From positions 124,001-188,000 of the forward strand of contig UQPZ01000002.1 in NCBI GenBank assembly GCA_900543145.1: DNA of 64,000 bases, written 5' to 3'. A model generated the notes under the pieces. It was not told where the DNA came from. It saw nothing but the letters and a program-made list of their open reading frames with translations, and searched no databases. The position numbers and the translations under genes were made by a program. The DNA is from an uncultured Ruminococcus sp. GTDB taxonomy: Bacteria; Bacillota; Clostridia; Oscillospirales; Ruminococcaceae. Below, in pieces: positions 34,183 to 42,951 of the stretch (positions are counted from its first letter, which is position 1; each line of letters begins with the position of its first letter).

Positions 34183-36245
34183 TGGCGGAAATATTAGCGC
34201 CCTGCGGAAGCCGAGAGGCTCTTGACGCCGCACTCAGAACAGGATGTACCGCCGTTTATCTGGGGGGAGAGGCTTTTTCCGCAAGGCAGAACGCAGCAAA
34301 CTTTGATAAAGACGGGCTGAAAAATGCGGTTTACGGCTGCCATGTACGGGGAGTAAAGGTTTATCAGGCTATAAATACTATAGTTACCGACGGACAGCTA
34401 GAAGCGCTGGCGGACGAAGTAAAAGCTGCCTGTGAAATTGGAGTAGACGGACTTATTACGCAGGATCTGGCGCTGGTTCGTATTGTAAGGGAATGTTGTC
34501 CCGATATGGAGATTCACGCTTCGACTCAGATGACCCTGCACACCGAGAGAGGCGTCCTTCTGGCAAAGGAAACGGGCTTTTCAAGAGCCGTTGTTTCAAG
34601 AGAGCTTAATGCGGATATTATAAAACAGCTTTGCACGCTTCCTGTAGAAACAGAGGTTTTCGTGCATGGCGCGCTTTGTATGTCCGTTTCAGGACAATGC
34701 TATATGAGCGCAGTCATAGGCTCGAGAAGCGCAAACAGGGGTCTTTGCGCCCAGGCCTGCCGGCTTCCTGCTTCTGCGGCGGAAAATCAGACGGACAGGT
34801 ACGATCTGTCGCTTAAGGATATGTCTTATATGGGTCATATCCGTGAGCTTGAGGAGTTCGGCGCCGCTTCTTTTAAAATCGAGGGAAGAATGAAGCGTCC
34901 CGAATATGTAGCCTGTGCTGTGGATTCGCTCAGAAAAGCGCTGAACGGAGAGAAATACGACATAAAAAGGCTTGAAAACGTATTTTCCCGCAGCGGATTC
35001 ACCGACGGCTACTATACCGGCAGGACAGGCAGAAAAATGTTCGGCTACAGACAGAAGGAGGACGTAATATCTTCGGCTGAGGTCATACCGCAGATACATG
35101 AGCTTTACAGGCAGGAATACAAAAGAAGCGGTATATACTTTTATATCTGTATCAGGATAAATGAAAGGGTATATCTTTCAGCGTCCGACGATAACGGGAT
35201 AACGGCGGAGGTATGCGGTGAAAAGACTGAAGCGGCTGTAAACCGTCCTGCCGACGAGGAGTTTATACAAAAACAGCTTTCAAAGCTTGGAGGTACTATT
35301 TACCGTTTCGGAGGACTGACTGCTGAAATTCAGGAGGGGGCAGCCTGTACCGCTTCTCAGCTTAATTCTCTCAGGCGTGAGGTCTGCGCCGCTCTGGATA
35401 AGAAGAGATATGGATTTTTCACCAAAAAGCCTGCATTTACGCATAAGAAGTTTGATATAATTAAAGCTGAAAAAAGTGCGGCTCCCGAACTGAGAGTTTC
35501 GGTCCGTGATATAGCTCAGCTTTCAGAAACGGATTGGGATAGGATAAGCCTTGCAGTGTGTCCTTTAAGAGCGCTTGAAAGGGCGTTTGAAGGCGGCCTG
35601 CCCGGGTATGCTGATTCGGAGAAGCTTGCGGCTGAAATGCCCAGATTTACCTTTGACGAGAAGAAGGATTTTGAAAAGCTGAAAAGACTGAAGGAACAGG
35701 GGATAGCTCATATCGTCTGCACCAACTACGCTCATATTTCCATGGGCAGGGAGCTTGGAATGACAATGCACGGCGGTTTCGGACTGAACGCTGCTAATTC
35801 CCTTGCGCTGGAAGAGCTTAAAAGGCTCGGTTTAAGTGACTGTATAGTTTCCTTTGAGCTTAAAGCAGGTCAGATAAACGAGCTGGGCGGAGGACTTGAC
35901 TTCGGAATAATAGGCTACGGCAGGCTCCCGCTAATGCTTGCGGTAAACTGTCCTGTTAAGCAGTCGCAGGGCTGTAAGAACTGTACGCACGGAATATGGG
36001 ACAGAACTAAGAGATTTTTTCCGATCAGATGTTCAAAGGAGCAGGGATACGTTGAGGTGCTTAATTCGGACGTCTTATATATCGGCGACAAACTTGACGA
36101 TTTCAGGACGGCGAAGTTTATTCAGCTTGATTTCTTTGACGAAGCGCCGGAGCAGACTGCGAGGATAACGGAAACGTTTATGGCTGGCGAGAAGCCTGAG
36201 GATATGCGGCTTACCAGAGGACTTTACTACAGAGGGATATTGTAA
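34182..36245 (+). CDS. U32-family protein, RlhA-like, with C-terminal DUF3656-type region
   Basis: 687 aa. N-terminal EILAPCGSREALDAALRTG and AVYLGGEAFSARQNAANF, then VFVHGALCMSVSGQCYMS and SANRGLCAQACRLPA give the U32 signature with its conserved cysteines. Though long called peptidases, characterised U32 proteins are RNA-hydroxylation factors (TrhP for tRNA ho5U34, RlhA for 23S ho5C2501). The size and the extended C-terminal region match the RlhA branch better than the ~400-aa TrhP branch; this is inference. Late Cys cluster (CPVKQSQGCKNCTHG) may bind Fe-S. Translationally coupled to zapA. Confidence 0.85.
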   Translation: MAEILAPCGSREALDAALRTGCTAVYLGGEAFSARQNAANFDKDGLKNAVYGCHVRGVKVYQAINTIVTDGQLEALADEVKAACEIGVDGLITQDLALVRIVRECCPDMEIHASTQMTLHTERGVLLAKETGFSRAVVSRELNADIIKQLCTLPVETEVFVHGALCMSVSGQCYMSAVIGSRSANRGLCAQACRLPASAAENQTDRYDLSLKDMSYMGHIRELEEFGAASFKIEGRMKRPEYVACAVDSLRKALNGEKYDIKRLENVFSRSGFTDGYYTGRTGRKMFGYRQKEDVISSAEVIPQIHELYRQEYKRSGIYFYICIRINERVYLSASDDNGITAEVCGEKTEAAVNRPADEEFIQKQLSKLGGTIYRFGGLTAEIQEGAACTASQLNSLRREVCAALDKKRYGFFTKKPAFTHKKFDIIKAEKSAAPELRVSVRDIAQLSETDWDRISLAVCPLRALERAFEGGLPGYADSEKLAAEMPRFTFDEKKDFEKLKRLKEQGIAHIVCTNYAHISMGRELGMTMHGGFGLNAANSLALEELKRLGLSDCIVSFELKAGQINELGGGLDFGIIGYGRLPLMLAVNCPVKQSQGCKNCTHGIWDRTKRFFPIRCSKEQGYVEVLNSDVLYIGDKLDDFRTAKFIQLDFFDEAPEQTARITETFMAGEKPEDMRLTRGLYYRGIL

Positions 36246-36297
36246 AATTGAAACCGAAAAAGGAGAAGCTTCTTACAGTAATGAAGCGTGATAATAT

Positions 36298-36735
36298 ATG
36301 AAACTGCTGATAAAAAGATTAAAGGAAAACGCTGTGCTGCCAAGGAGGGCAACAGAAGAGAGCGCAGGCTACGATCTGTCAGCCTGTATTGACGCTCCTC
36401 TGACTGTCAAGGCAGGGGAAACGGCTATGATTCCAACGGGACTCTCGGCACAGCTTTGCGGAGAGGAAAAATGCGTTCTGCTTATATACGCAAGATCGTC
36501 GCTGGCGGCTAAGTTCGGACTTGCCCCTGCAAATTGTGTCGGAGTTGTAGATACCGACTACAGGGGGGAAATAATGATACCTCTGCATAATCATTCAAGC
36601 AAAGATTATACCGTTTCGCCCGGCGAAAGGACTGCACAGCTTGTGATTACGCCTATTTATACGCCTGAGGTCGAGGAAGCCGCAGAGCTTTCCGATACTG
36701 TTAGGGGAGTGGGCGGATTTGGCTCAACTAACTGA
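36298..36735 (+). CDS. dut: dUTP diphosphatase
   Basis: 145 aa trimeric dUTPase, hydrolysing dUTP to dUMP and PPi. All five motifs are visible: AGYDLSA, ARSSLAAKFGL, GVVDTDYRGEI, GERTAQLVI and RGVGGFGST. The ATG has no good ribosome site of its own. A six-codon ORF starting ATG 36281 ends TGA 36299-36301, overlapping the dut ATG as ATGA. It is 52 bp after the U32 gene and may share its transcript. Confidence 0.95.
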   Translation: MKLLIKRLKENAVLPRRATEESAGYDLSACIDAPLTVKAGETAMIPTGLSAQLCGEEKCVLLIYARSSLAAKFGLAPANCVGVVDTDYRGEIMIPLHNHSSKDYTVSPGERTAQLVITPIYTPEVEEAAELSDTVRGVGGFGSTN

Positions 36736-36757
36736 TTTACATTTGGAGGATAAGATA

Positions 36758-37939
36758 ATGAACGTTAAAAAGCTTGAGGAAGTCGGCGGAATTTTAGACG
36801 GACAGGTCGAGCGGGGCGATGTTGCAGGCGGCTCGGTTCTGGTCTTGCAGGACGGAAAGGAGATCTATCGTCATAACAGCGGAATGGCAGATATTGCGAG
36901 AAATATCCCTGTTGAAAGCGATACTATTTTTAGGATATATTCAATGACAAAACCTATAACGGCGGCGGCGCTTATGATTTTACACGACAGAGGTATGTTT
37001 GATTTTGAGGACAGTATTGCGCAATATCTGCCGTTTTTCAAGAATATGACCGTTCTTGCCGAGGACGGAAAAATCGTTCCTGCAAAGCGTGAAATAACTG
37101 TTCGTGAGGTCGTGAATATGACCTCGGGATTGGTTTATCCCGATATGTCTTATCCGGCAGGAATTAAAATGGAAGAAGTTTACCACAAATATTATGAGGA
37201 ATGTGAAGCAGGCGCACGAATTTCAACCCGTGAACTTATGGAACGTGCGGCAAGATCTCCTCTTGCATTTCAGCCGGGCGAAAAGTGGCTTTACGGCATA
37301 GGCGCAGACGTGGCAGGTCTGCTTATTGAGGAGCTGAGCGGAAGGAGCTTTCGTGAATTCCTTAAAAAAGAGCTTTTCGAGCCGCTTGGAATGACTGATA
37401 CGGATTTTTATGTGCCAAAGGAAAAGCTGTACAGATTTTCGGAAATGTATCTCTGGAACGATAATGAAAACCGCCTTGAGGTAATTCCATGGCAGCATTT
37501 GGGCTTGAGAGGATTTTTCAAAGAACCTCCTGCATTTGAATCAGGCGGAGCGGGGCTTGTTTCAACCGCGGACGATTATGCAAAATTCGCATCAATGCTT
37601 ATTCACGGCGGAGTACATAACGGCACAAGGCTTCTGAGCGAAAATGCGGTAAAAATCATGACTACCGATCACCTTACCTTCGAGCAGAGAAAAACTCTTG
37701 ACTGGGATCAGTGCAGGGGCTGCGGCTACAGCTGTCTGAACAGAGTTCTTACCGACCCGTCGGAGTGCGAGGGCGTAGGAAATATCGGCGAATACGGCTG
37801 GGACGGCTGGCTCGGAACATATTACTGCAACGATCCGGTTGATAAGATAACGCTTATCTATATGATCCAGCGCTGCGGCGGCTTCGGCTCGTATCCGTCA
37901 AGACAGATGAAGAAGATCATATATGAGGCATTGAAATAA
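36758..37939 (+). CDS. Serine hydrolase of the beta-lactamase/class C fold
   Basis: 393 aa from ATG 36758, with GGAGG upstream; the frame runs back into dut but without a site. SxxK motif SMTK with Ser62, preceded by TIFRIY; Tyr motif YGIGADV with Tyr179. No signal peptide, so it is probably cytoplasmic. The family covers class C beta-lactamases, DD-peptidases and esterases (EstB type). The absence of a signal and the EstB-like GMADIARNIPV region suggest an esterase rather than an antibiotic-resistance enzyme (inference). Confidence 0.82.
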   Translation: MNVKKLEEVGGILDGQVERGDVAGGSVLVLQDGKEIYRHNSGMADIARNIPVESDTIFRIYSMTKPITAAALMILHDRGMFDFEDSIAQYLPFFKNMTVLAEDGKIVPAKREITVREVVNMTSGLVYPDMSYPAGIKMEEVYHKYYEECEAGARISTRELMERAARSPLAFQPGEKWLYGIGADVAGLLIEELSGRSFREFLKKELFEPLGMTDTDFYVPKEKLYRFSEMYLWNDNENRLEVIPWQHLGLRGFFKEPPAFESGGAGLVSTADDYAKFASMLIHGGVHNGTRLLSENAVKIMTTDHLTFEQRKTLDWDQCRGCGYSCLNRVLTDPSECEGVGNIGEYGWDGWLGTYYCNDPVDKITLIYMIQRCGGFGSYPSRQMKKIIYEALK

Positions 37940-37959
37940 AGACAAGAAAGTGAAGGATT

Positions 37960-38445
37960 ATGATAACTCAGTCAATACTTGAAGGTTATATAAAACAGGC
38001 TGCTTCAGAGCTGTATTCAAAAGACAGCTATCTTATAGAATGTCAAGTCTGTGAGAGAAGCATTATGTATAAATTTGCTCATTATTTAGATAATTTGATA
38101 AGTAAAGATCCGGCTTTCTCTGGATATAACCTTGATTGCGAATACAACAGGGATATTTTGGATGTGAAGTGCATTGGTTATTGTTTAAACAGGGTTTATC
38201 CTGATATAATTATACATAAGCGAGGAACTAATAACGATAATTTACTGGTAATTGAATGTAAGACATGGTGGAATTCAAATACTGAAGATGATATAAAGAA
38301 AATAAACGCTTTTTTATCACCGAATGAGCAATATAATTATCAGTTTGGACTATGTCTCATATTTGAGGAATACAAAGAAAACATCAAATGGATAACCTAT
38401 GATAAAAAACTATATTACCGCGCATTAAAGGAGCTGTATAAATGA
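37960..38445 (+). CDS. AT-rich small protein with PD-(D/E)XK nuclease-like motif
   Basis: 161 aa. The central stretch YPDIIIHKRG...LLVIECKTWW has the PD-(10-30)-ExK arrangement of the restriction-endonuclease-like fold, with Asp in a strand and Glu-x-Lys in the next. The flanking sequence is helical and polar. Codon use is visibly more AT-rich than the neighbours, suggesting recent acquisition. There is no partner methylase or helicase. The stop overlaps the next gene as ATGA, so it is nevertheless translationally coupled to the amidohydrolase. Function unknown; a nuclease or a nuclease-fold protein is the best guess. Confidence 0.6.
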   Translation: MITQSILEGYIKQAASELYSKDSYLIECQVCERSIMYKFAHYLDNLISKDPAFSGYNLDCEYNRDILDVKCIGYCLNRVYPDIIIHKRGTNNDNLLVIECKTWWNSNTEDDIKKINAFLSPNEQYNYQFGLCLIFEEYKENIKWITYDKKLYYRALKELYK

Positions 38446-39593
38446 CAATATACAACGTAAAAATATACACCCAGAATAAAAACAGAGATATAATTGAAAT
38501 TGGTTATGTAACCTTTGAAAACGGAGTTATTACGAAAATCGGTGCAGGAGCATATAACGAAATATCTGACGGTGATCTTGACGGAGAGGGAAAGACCATT
38601 TATCCGGGCTTTATCGACGCTCACACCCATCTCGGACTGACTACAAACGGCGTGGGAGCGGAAAGCGAGGATTTTAATGAGGAAAGCGAGCCTGTTTCCC
38701 CTCAGCTCAGAATATGCGACGGAATAAATCCCTTTGATATAAGCTTTTCTGAGGCTGTCAAAGCAGGAATTACCGCTGCGGTTATTTCGCCCGGTTCTAT
38801 GAATCCGATCGCAGGGGATATTGCGGCGGTTTCGACTGTGGGCAGACGTATCGACAAAATGCTTTTAAAAACCGTCGGAATGAAATTCGCACTGGGCGAA
38901 AACCCCAAGATGACATATATGAATCGTGACGAAACGCCGTGTACAAGAATGGCAATTGCGGCGATGATAAGAGAAACGCTTGCAAAGGCGAAACGATATA
39001 TGGAGGACAAGGAAGCGGCGGAGGAAAACGGTGATGATCCGCCCGATCTCGATATAAAGTCAGAAGCTTTGATCCCGCTGCTTAAACGTAAGGTCAAAGC
39101 GCATTTTCACTGTCACCGTGCGGACGATATTTTTACAGCTGTCAGAATTGCAAAGGAATTTAAGCTTGACTATGTGCTTGTCCACTGCACCGACGGTCAT
39201 CTTATCGCAGACGAGCTTGCACAGGAAAACGCCTGTGCGGTCGTAGGTCCTGTAATGTGCGACGCCTGCAAGCCGGAGCTTGCTAATATTACTCCAAAAA
39301 ACGCAGGAGTTTTGGCGCAAAGCGGAGTTAAAACTGCAGTATGTACCGATCATTCAGAAACTCCGATCCAGTATCTTACGCTGACCGTCGGGATATGCAT
39401 AAAACACGGTTTGGATCTTCAGAGTGCAGTTGACAGCATAACGATAAACGCTGCTGAAATTGCAGGAATTGACGATCTCTGCGGTTCGGTCGAGGTGGGA
39501 AAGCGCGCTGATTTGGTTATGTTCAGTGGTAATCCCTTTGAGGTAATGACAAGTCCGGAAGCGGTTTTCGTTGGCGGTATAAGGCAGCTTTAA
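38442..39593 (+). CDS. Metal-dependent amidohydrolase
   Basis: 383 aa. Imidazolonepropionase/dihydroorotase-like amidohydrolase fold. Metal ligands: GFIDAHTHLG (HxH), HFHCHRAD, VHCTDGH and the late Asp in CTDHSETP. GSVEVGKRADLVMFSGNPF closes the composite beta-sandwich. The substrate cannot be told from sequence. It overlaps the upstream AT-rich gene by four bases and is followed at 12 bp by the flavodoxin gene. Confidence 0.85.
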   Translation: MTIYNVKIYTQNKNRDIIEIGYVTFENGVITKIGAGAYNEISDGDLDGEGKTIYPGFIDAHTHLGLTTNGVGAESEDFNEESEPVSPQLRICDGINPFDISFSEAVKAGITAAVISPGSMNPIAGDIAAVSTVGRRIDKMLLKTVGMKFALGENPKMTYMNRDETPCTRMAIAAMIRETLAKAKRYMEDKEAAEENGDDPPDLDIKSEALIPLLKRKVKAHFHCHRADDIFTAVRIAKEFKLDYVLVHCTDGHLIADELAQENACAVVGPVMCDACKPELANITPKNAGVLAQSGVKTAVCTDHSETPIQYLTLTVGICIKHGLDLQSAVDSITINAAEIAGIDDLCGSVEVGKRADLVMFSGNPFEVMTSPEAVFVGGIRQL

Positions 39594-39605
39594 TAGGAGA
39601 GAGAA

Positions 39606-40139
39606 ATGCATACGGGAATTATTATTTATCAATCAAAATACGGGGCAACTGAAAAATATGCGAAGTGGCTTGCTCAGGCAACGGGATATGAATATATAGA
39701 AACGCCTAAAGCCTCAATAAGCGAGATCGTTAAGTATGAAGAAATAATATTATGCGGCGGAATATATGCTTCGGGAATAGCAGGATTGGGCTTTTTGAAA
39801 AAGAATTACAGCAGGCTCAGCAATAAAAGAACTGCCGTTTTCTGCGTAGGCGCATCTCCGTTTGACCAAAAGGCATTTGAAGAATTAAGGGCGTTTAATT
39901 TAAAGGGTGAATTAAAGAATATTCCGTTGTTCTACGGCAGAGGGGCGTGGAATGAAGAGAAAATGAGTTTTAAAGACCGTACATTATGCAGGCTGCTGCA
40001 AAAAGCGGTTGCTAAAAAAGCTCCAAACGAGCTTGAACCGTGGATGAAAGCCTTAATGTGTGCCGCCGGTCAGAAATGCGACTGGACTGATAAAGCTTAT
40101 TTAACCCCCTTGATCGAGTATATTTATGCGAAAAATTAA
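39606..40139 (+). CDS. Flavodoxin-domain protein
   Basis: 177 aa. FMN phosphate-loop motif IIYQSKYGATEKYAKWLA, then EEIILCGGIYASGIAG and TAVFCVGASPFD, as in the flavodoxin/HemG-like (Flavodoxin_5) family. C-terminal Cys residues (CAAGQKCDWTDKAY) are unusual for plain flavodoxins. It could be an electron carrier or a menaquinone-dependent protoporphyrinogen-oxidase-like reductase; nothing in the neighbourhood fixes this. Confidence 0.75.
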   Translation: MHTGIIIYQSKYGATEKYAKWLAQATGYEYIETPKASISEIVKYEEIILCGGIYASGIAGLGFLKKNYSRLSNKRTAVFCVGASPFDQKAFEELRAFNLKGELKNIPLFYGRGAWNEEKMSFKDRTLCRLLQKAVAKKAPNELEPWMKALMCAAGQKCDWTDKAYLTPLIEYIYAKN

Positions 40140-40156
40140 TATAAAAGGTGATATTA

Positions 40157-40999
40157 ATGAGAGAAATTAACGTATCGGAAGTTGAAAATGCGGTAAGAGA
40201 TCTGTGCATTAAGGCTAATCTCTATCTTCCCAAGGATATGGAAGAGTGCATAAGGTGCGGCGCGGCGGCTGAAAAATCTCCCGTAGGAAAAAATGTTTTT
40301 GACGATATTATCGACAATATAAATGTTGCAAGAAATGAAACTATTCCGATTTGTCAGGACTGCGGAATGGCAGTCGTATTTATGGAGATCGGTCAGGACG
40401 TTCACTTCGTCGGCGGCTCGCTTAACGAGGCGATAAACAAGGGCGTTGCAAGAGGCTACACAGAGGGCAGGCTGCGCTGTTCTGTAGTTTCCGATCCGCT
40501 TGAGCGTGTAAACACAGGAGATAACACTCCTGCCGTTGTTCATCTGAAAATAACCGAAGGTGAAAGCGTTAAGATCATGGTCGCACCTAAGGGCTTCGGA
40601 AGCGAGAATATGTCGCAGCTTAAAATGATGACGCCGTCGGTCACAGCTGACGAGATCGTCGATTGGGTAGTCGGCGTTTGCGCAGCGGCAGGTTCTAACC
40701 CCTGTCCTCCGATTGTAATTGGTGTGGGCATTGGCGGAGATTTTGAAAAGTGCGCTTATCTTGCAAAAAAAGCGCTTTGCAGAAGCGTAAGCATAAGAAA
40801 TCCCAAGCCGCTTTATGCAGAGCTTGAGAAAAAAATGCTTGAAGGGATAAATAAGCTTGGAATAGGCCCTCAGGGCTTCGGCGGAACTCAGACCTGTCTT
40901 GCGGTAAATATAGAAGAAGCCCCAACGCATATCGCAGGACTTCCCGTTTCGGTAAATGTCGGCTGTCATGTTACAAGACACGCTCATACCGTATTATAG
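40157..40999 (+). CDS. Class I fumarate hydratase/tartrate dehydratase alpha subunit
   Basis: 280 aa from ATG 40157, with AAAGG eight bases before; a GTG three codons earlier is less likely. Fe-S hydratase alpha subunit. Cluster cysteines are seen in PICQDCGMAVVF, GSNPCPP and FGGTQTC. In two-subunit members (TtdA/TtdB; FumA-type split) the beta gene normally follows directly. Here the next gene is on the opposite strand and overlaps it by 6 bp, so the beta subunit must be elsewhere or is lacking. Reaction: fumarate to malate or a related hydration. Confidence 0.88.
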   Translation: MREINVSEVENAVRDLCIKANLYLPKDMEECIRCGAAAEKSPVGKNVFDDIIDNINVARNETIPICQDCGMAVVFMEIGQDVHFVGGSLNEAINKGVARGYTEGRLRCSVVSDPLERVNTGDNTPAVVHLKITEGESVKIMVAPKGFGSENMSQLKMMTPSVTADEIVDWVVGVCAAAGSNPCPPIVIGVGIGGDFEKCAYLAKKALCRSVSIRNPKPLYAELEKKMLEGINKLGIGPQGFGGTQTCLAVNIEEAPTHIAGLPVSVNVGCHVTRHAHTVL

Positions 41000-42319
41000 C
41001 CGTCGTTTTTTATGCTCGGCAACGGCTTCGTTTGAAAGCAGCAGCAGAGCGGTAATGTTAGGTATGGCCATAAGACCGTTGAAAATATCGGATATTTCCC
41101 AAACTATCGAAATAGAGGTAACAGCGCCGGCGTAAGCACAGGCAAGAAAAATCAGCTTATAAAGACTGCTGCGCCGTGGAAGCAGGTATTCCCATGCTTT
41201 AAGTCCGATGAAAAACCAGCCGATTATTGTTGCAAAAGCGAAAAGCACTATAGATACGCCTATAAAGGCTTCCCCGAAGCTTCCAAGCCCTGTGCCGAAG
41301 GCCTTGCAGATAACCTCCGCCGAGCCGTCCTTTATATCGGTTCCGCTTGTAAAAAGCACCAGCGCAGTCAGGGTGCAGATTATCATGGTATCTATAAAGA
41401 CCTCTGCCATTCCCCAAGTACCCTGAGTTTTCGGATCCTTTATCTCGCAGGAGCTGTGAACAGCGACGGTCGAGCCAAGACCCGCTTCGTTTGAGAACGC
41501 ACCTCTCTTCAGTCCGATAACAATTGCGGAATTTACCAGAAAACCTGAAAATCCGCCGGCTGCCGAGCGAAAATTAAAAGCTTCCTTGAAAATATCGGAA
41601 ACGGCAGAGGGAAGAAATTCGTAATTTCTGCATATAACTATTAGTGAGCCTCCGATATAAAAAACCGACATCAGAGGAACCAGCCGCTCGGTAACCTTAC
41701 CAAGCCGCTTTCCTCCGGATACCGTAAAGGCTGTAAGCAGAACTGTCGCTCCGGCGGCGGCATATGCCGGAAGAGCAAAACTTCCGCTGCATACTGATAC
41801 GATAGAGTTGCTCTGCGCCATACAGCCCATTCCAAGTGAGGCAAGAGTGCAGAAAACTGCGAAAATTACGGCGAGCCATCTTGAATCCAGACCGTTTTCC
41901 ATATAGCTCATTGCGCCCTTGACCTTTGAGTTTTTGCAGTATTTTACGCCGAGGATATTTTCGGTATAGGAAAGCGCCATTCCGAAGAAGGCTGATATCC
42001 AGAGCCAGAAAACAGCTCCCCGTCCTCCTGCTGCAACTGCGGTTCCGACTCCGGCTATGCTTCCTGTTCCGACGGTTGCGGCAAGAGCCGTTGAAAAGCC
42101 CTGGAGCTGCGAAAAAGCGCCCTTTGAACCGGCGGAAGCAGGATCGGGATTCTTTTTGAAAAGTGTTCCGATCGTGTTTCTGAAGATTTTTATTATATGT
42201 ATCTGGGGGAAACCCATTCTGACGGAGAGATATATTCCCGACGCCAGCATTAATATAAGCACGGGGTAGCCCCAGATCAAAGAGGAAAGCTTCTGACAAA
42301 TCAGGCTTATTCTGTCCAT
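40994..42319 (-). CDS. Sodium:alanine (or glycine) symporter, AGCS family
   Basis: 441 aa membrane protein with about ten hydrophobic segments. AGCS signatures: GFSTALAATVGTGSIAGVGTA and LKRGAFSNEAGLGSTVAVHS. Imports alanine or glycine with Na+. AAAGGAA precedes ATG. Its last 6 bp overlap the end of the fumarase alpha gene in a tail-to-tail overlap, leaving no room for a terminator between them. Confidence 0.92.
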   Translation of the reverse strand: MDRISLICQKLSSLIWGYPVLILMLASGIYLSVRMGFPQIHIIKIFRNTIGTLFKKNPDPASAGSKGAFSQLQGFSTALAATVGTGSIAGVGTAVAAGGRGAVFWLWISAFFGMALSYTENILGVKYCKNSKVKGAMSYMENGLDSRWLAVIFAVFCTLASLGMGCMAQSNSIVSVCSGSFALPAYAAAGATVLLTAFTVSGGKRLGKVTERLVPLMSVFYIGGSLIVICRNYEFLPSAVSDIFKEAFNFRSAAGGFSGFLVNSAIVIGLKRGAFSNEAGLGSTVAVHSSCEIKDPKTQGTWGMAEVFIDTMIICTLTALVLFTSGTDIKDGSAEVICKAFGTGLGSFGEAFIGVSIVLFAFATIIGWFFIGLKAWEYLLPRRSSLYKLIFLACAYAGAVTSISIVWEISDIFNGLMAIPNITALLLLSNEAVAEHKKRRL

Positions 42320-42454
42320 TGAAAAAGTTCCTTTCTGTTTGAAAGACTGTCAGTAAATGATATGCCTGTCTTAATAAATTTATACCCTTGTCTGTTTGTG
42401 CTTTTGGTCAGACTGCTTGAGGCCGGAGGTTTCGGCTGAGAAAGGACGGATATT

Positions 42455-42904
42455 ATGTATAAATACAAGCCTGCGAAAAGAGCCGCGGCGTCTATATATA
42501 TTCTGCTGACCCTTGTTCTCGTTGCGGTAACAGCGGCGATATTCCTGCTTATTCCGCTTATCGGCGAATATGATATATATGCGGCGGCAGCTTACTGGGC
42601 AGTTCATGCATTTTTTTCCTGCGTGCTTATTCCTATGTATTTCAGGCATTCGAGAATAAGCATTACTCATGACGAGATCGTACAGTACAGCGGAATGCTG
42701 ACTCTTACCAGTGAGTTTATGCCTATGGAATCGGTAAAATCCGTAACTACTGTAATAACTCCGCTGAGCAGGTTTACCGGATTGAATTTTATTATCATAA
42801 ACGCTCTCGGCTCAAAGATATTGCTGCCTTTTATGAGAAAGGACGACTGTTTGGAGGCTACGAGGTATATAAATGATATTATAAGAAGCAGAAAACCTCA
42901 GTAA
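42455..42904 (+). CDS. Bacterial PH-domain membrane protein (YdbS-like)
   Basis: 149 aa. Two transmembrane helices near the N-terminus (about 12-33 and 40-60) followed by a bPH2 domain with the characteristic ISITHDEIVQYSGMLTLTSEFMP and SRFTGLNFIIINALGS. AAAGGA precedes ATG. Paired with the next gene, as ydbS with ydbT in Bacillus. First gene of a run that continues into the che genes with short gaps. Confidence 0.8.
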   Translation: MYKYKPAKRAAASIYILLTLVLVAVTAAIFLLIPLIGEYDIYAAAAYWAVHAFFSCVLIPMYFRHSRISITHDEIVQYSGMLTLTSEFMPMESVKSVTTVITPLSRFTGLNFIIINALGSKILLPFMRKDDCLEATRYINDIIRSRKPQ

Positions 42905-42951
42905 AGCCTGCCGCTGATAATAAGCCGGCGGATAAAAAGGACGGTGTTTAT

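Noticed and set aside
36758..37939. Antibiotic-resistance beta-lactamase
   Set aside because: The SxxK and Tyr motifs fit the fold, but there is no signal peptide and the sequence looks more like cytoplasmic esterases of the family.
40154..40987. 277-codon open frame on the minus strand opposite the fumarase alpha gene
   Set aside because: The plus-strand frame has clear Fe-S hydratase motifs. The antisense product is Arg/Tyr/Cys-rich without a recognisable fold.
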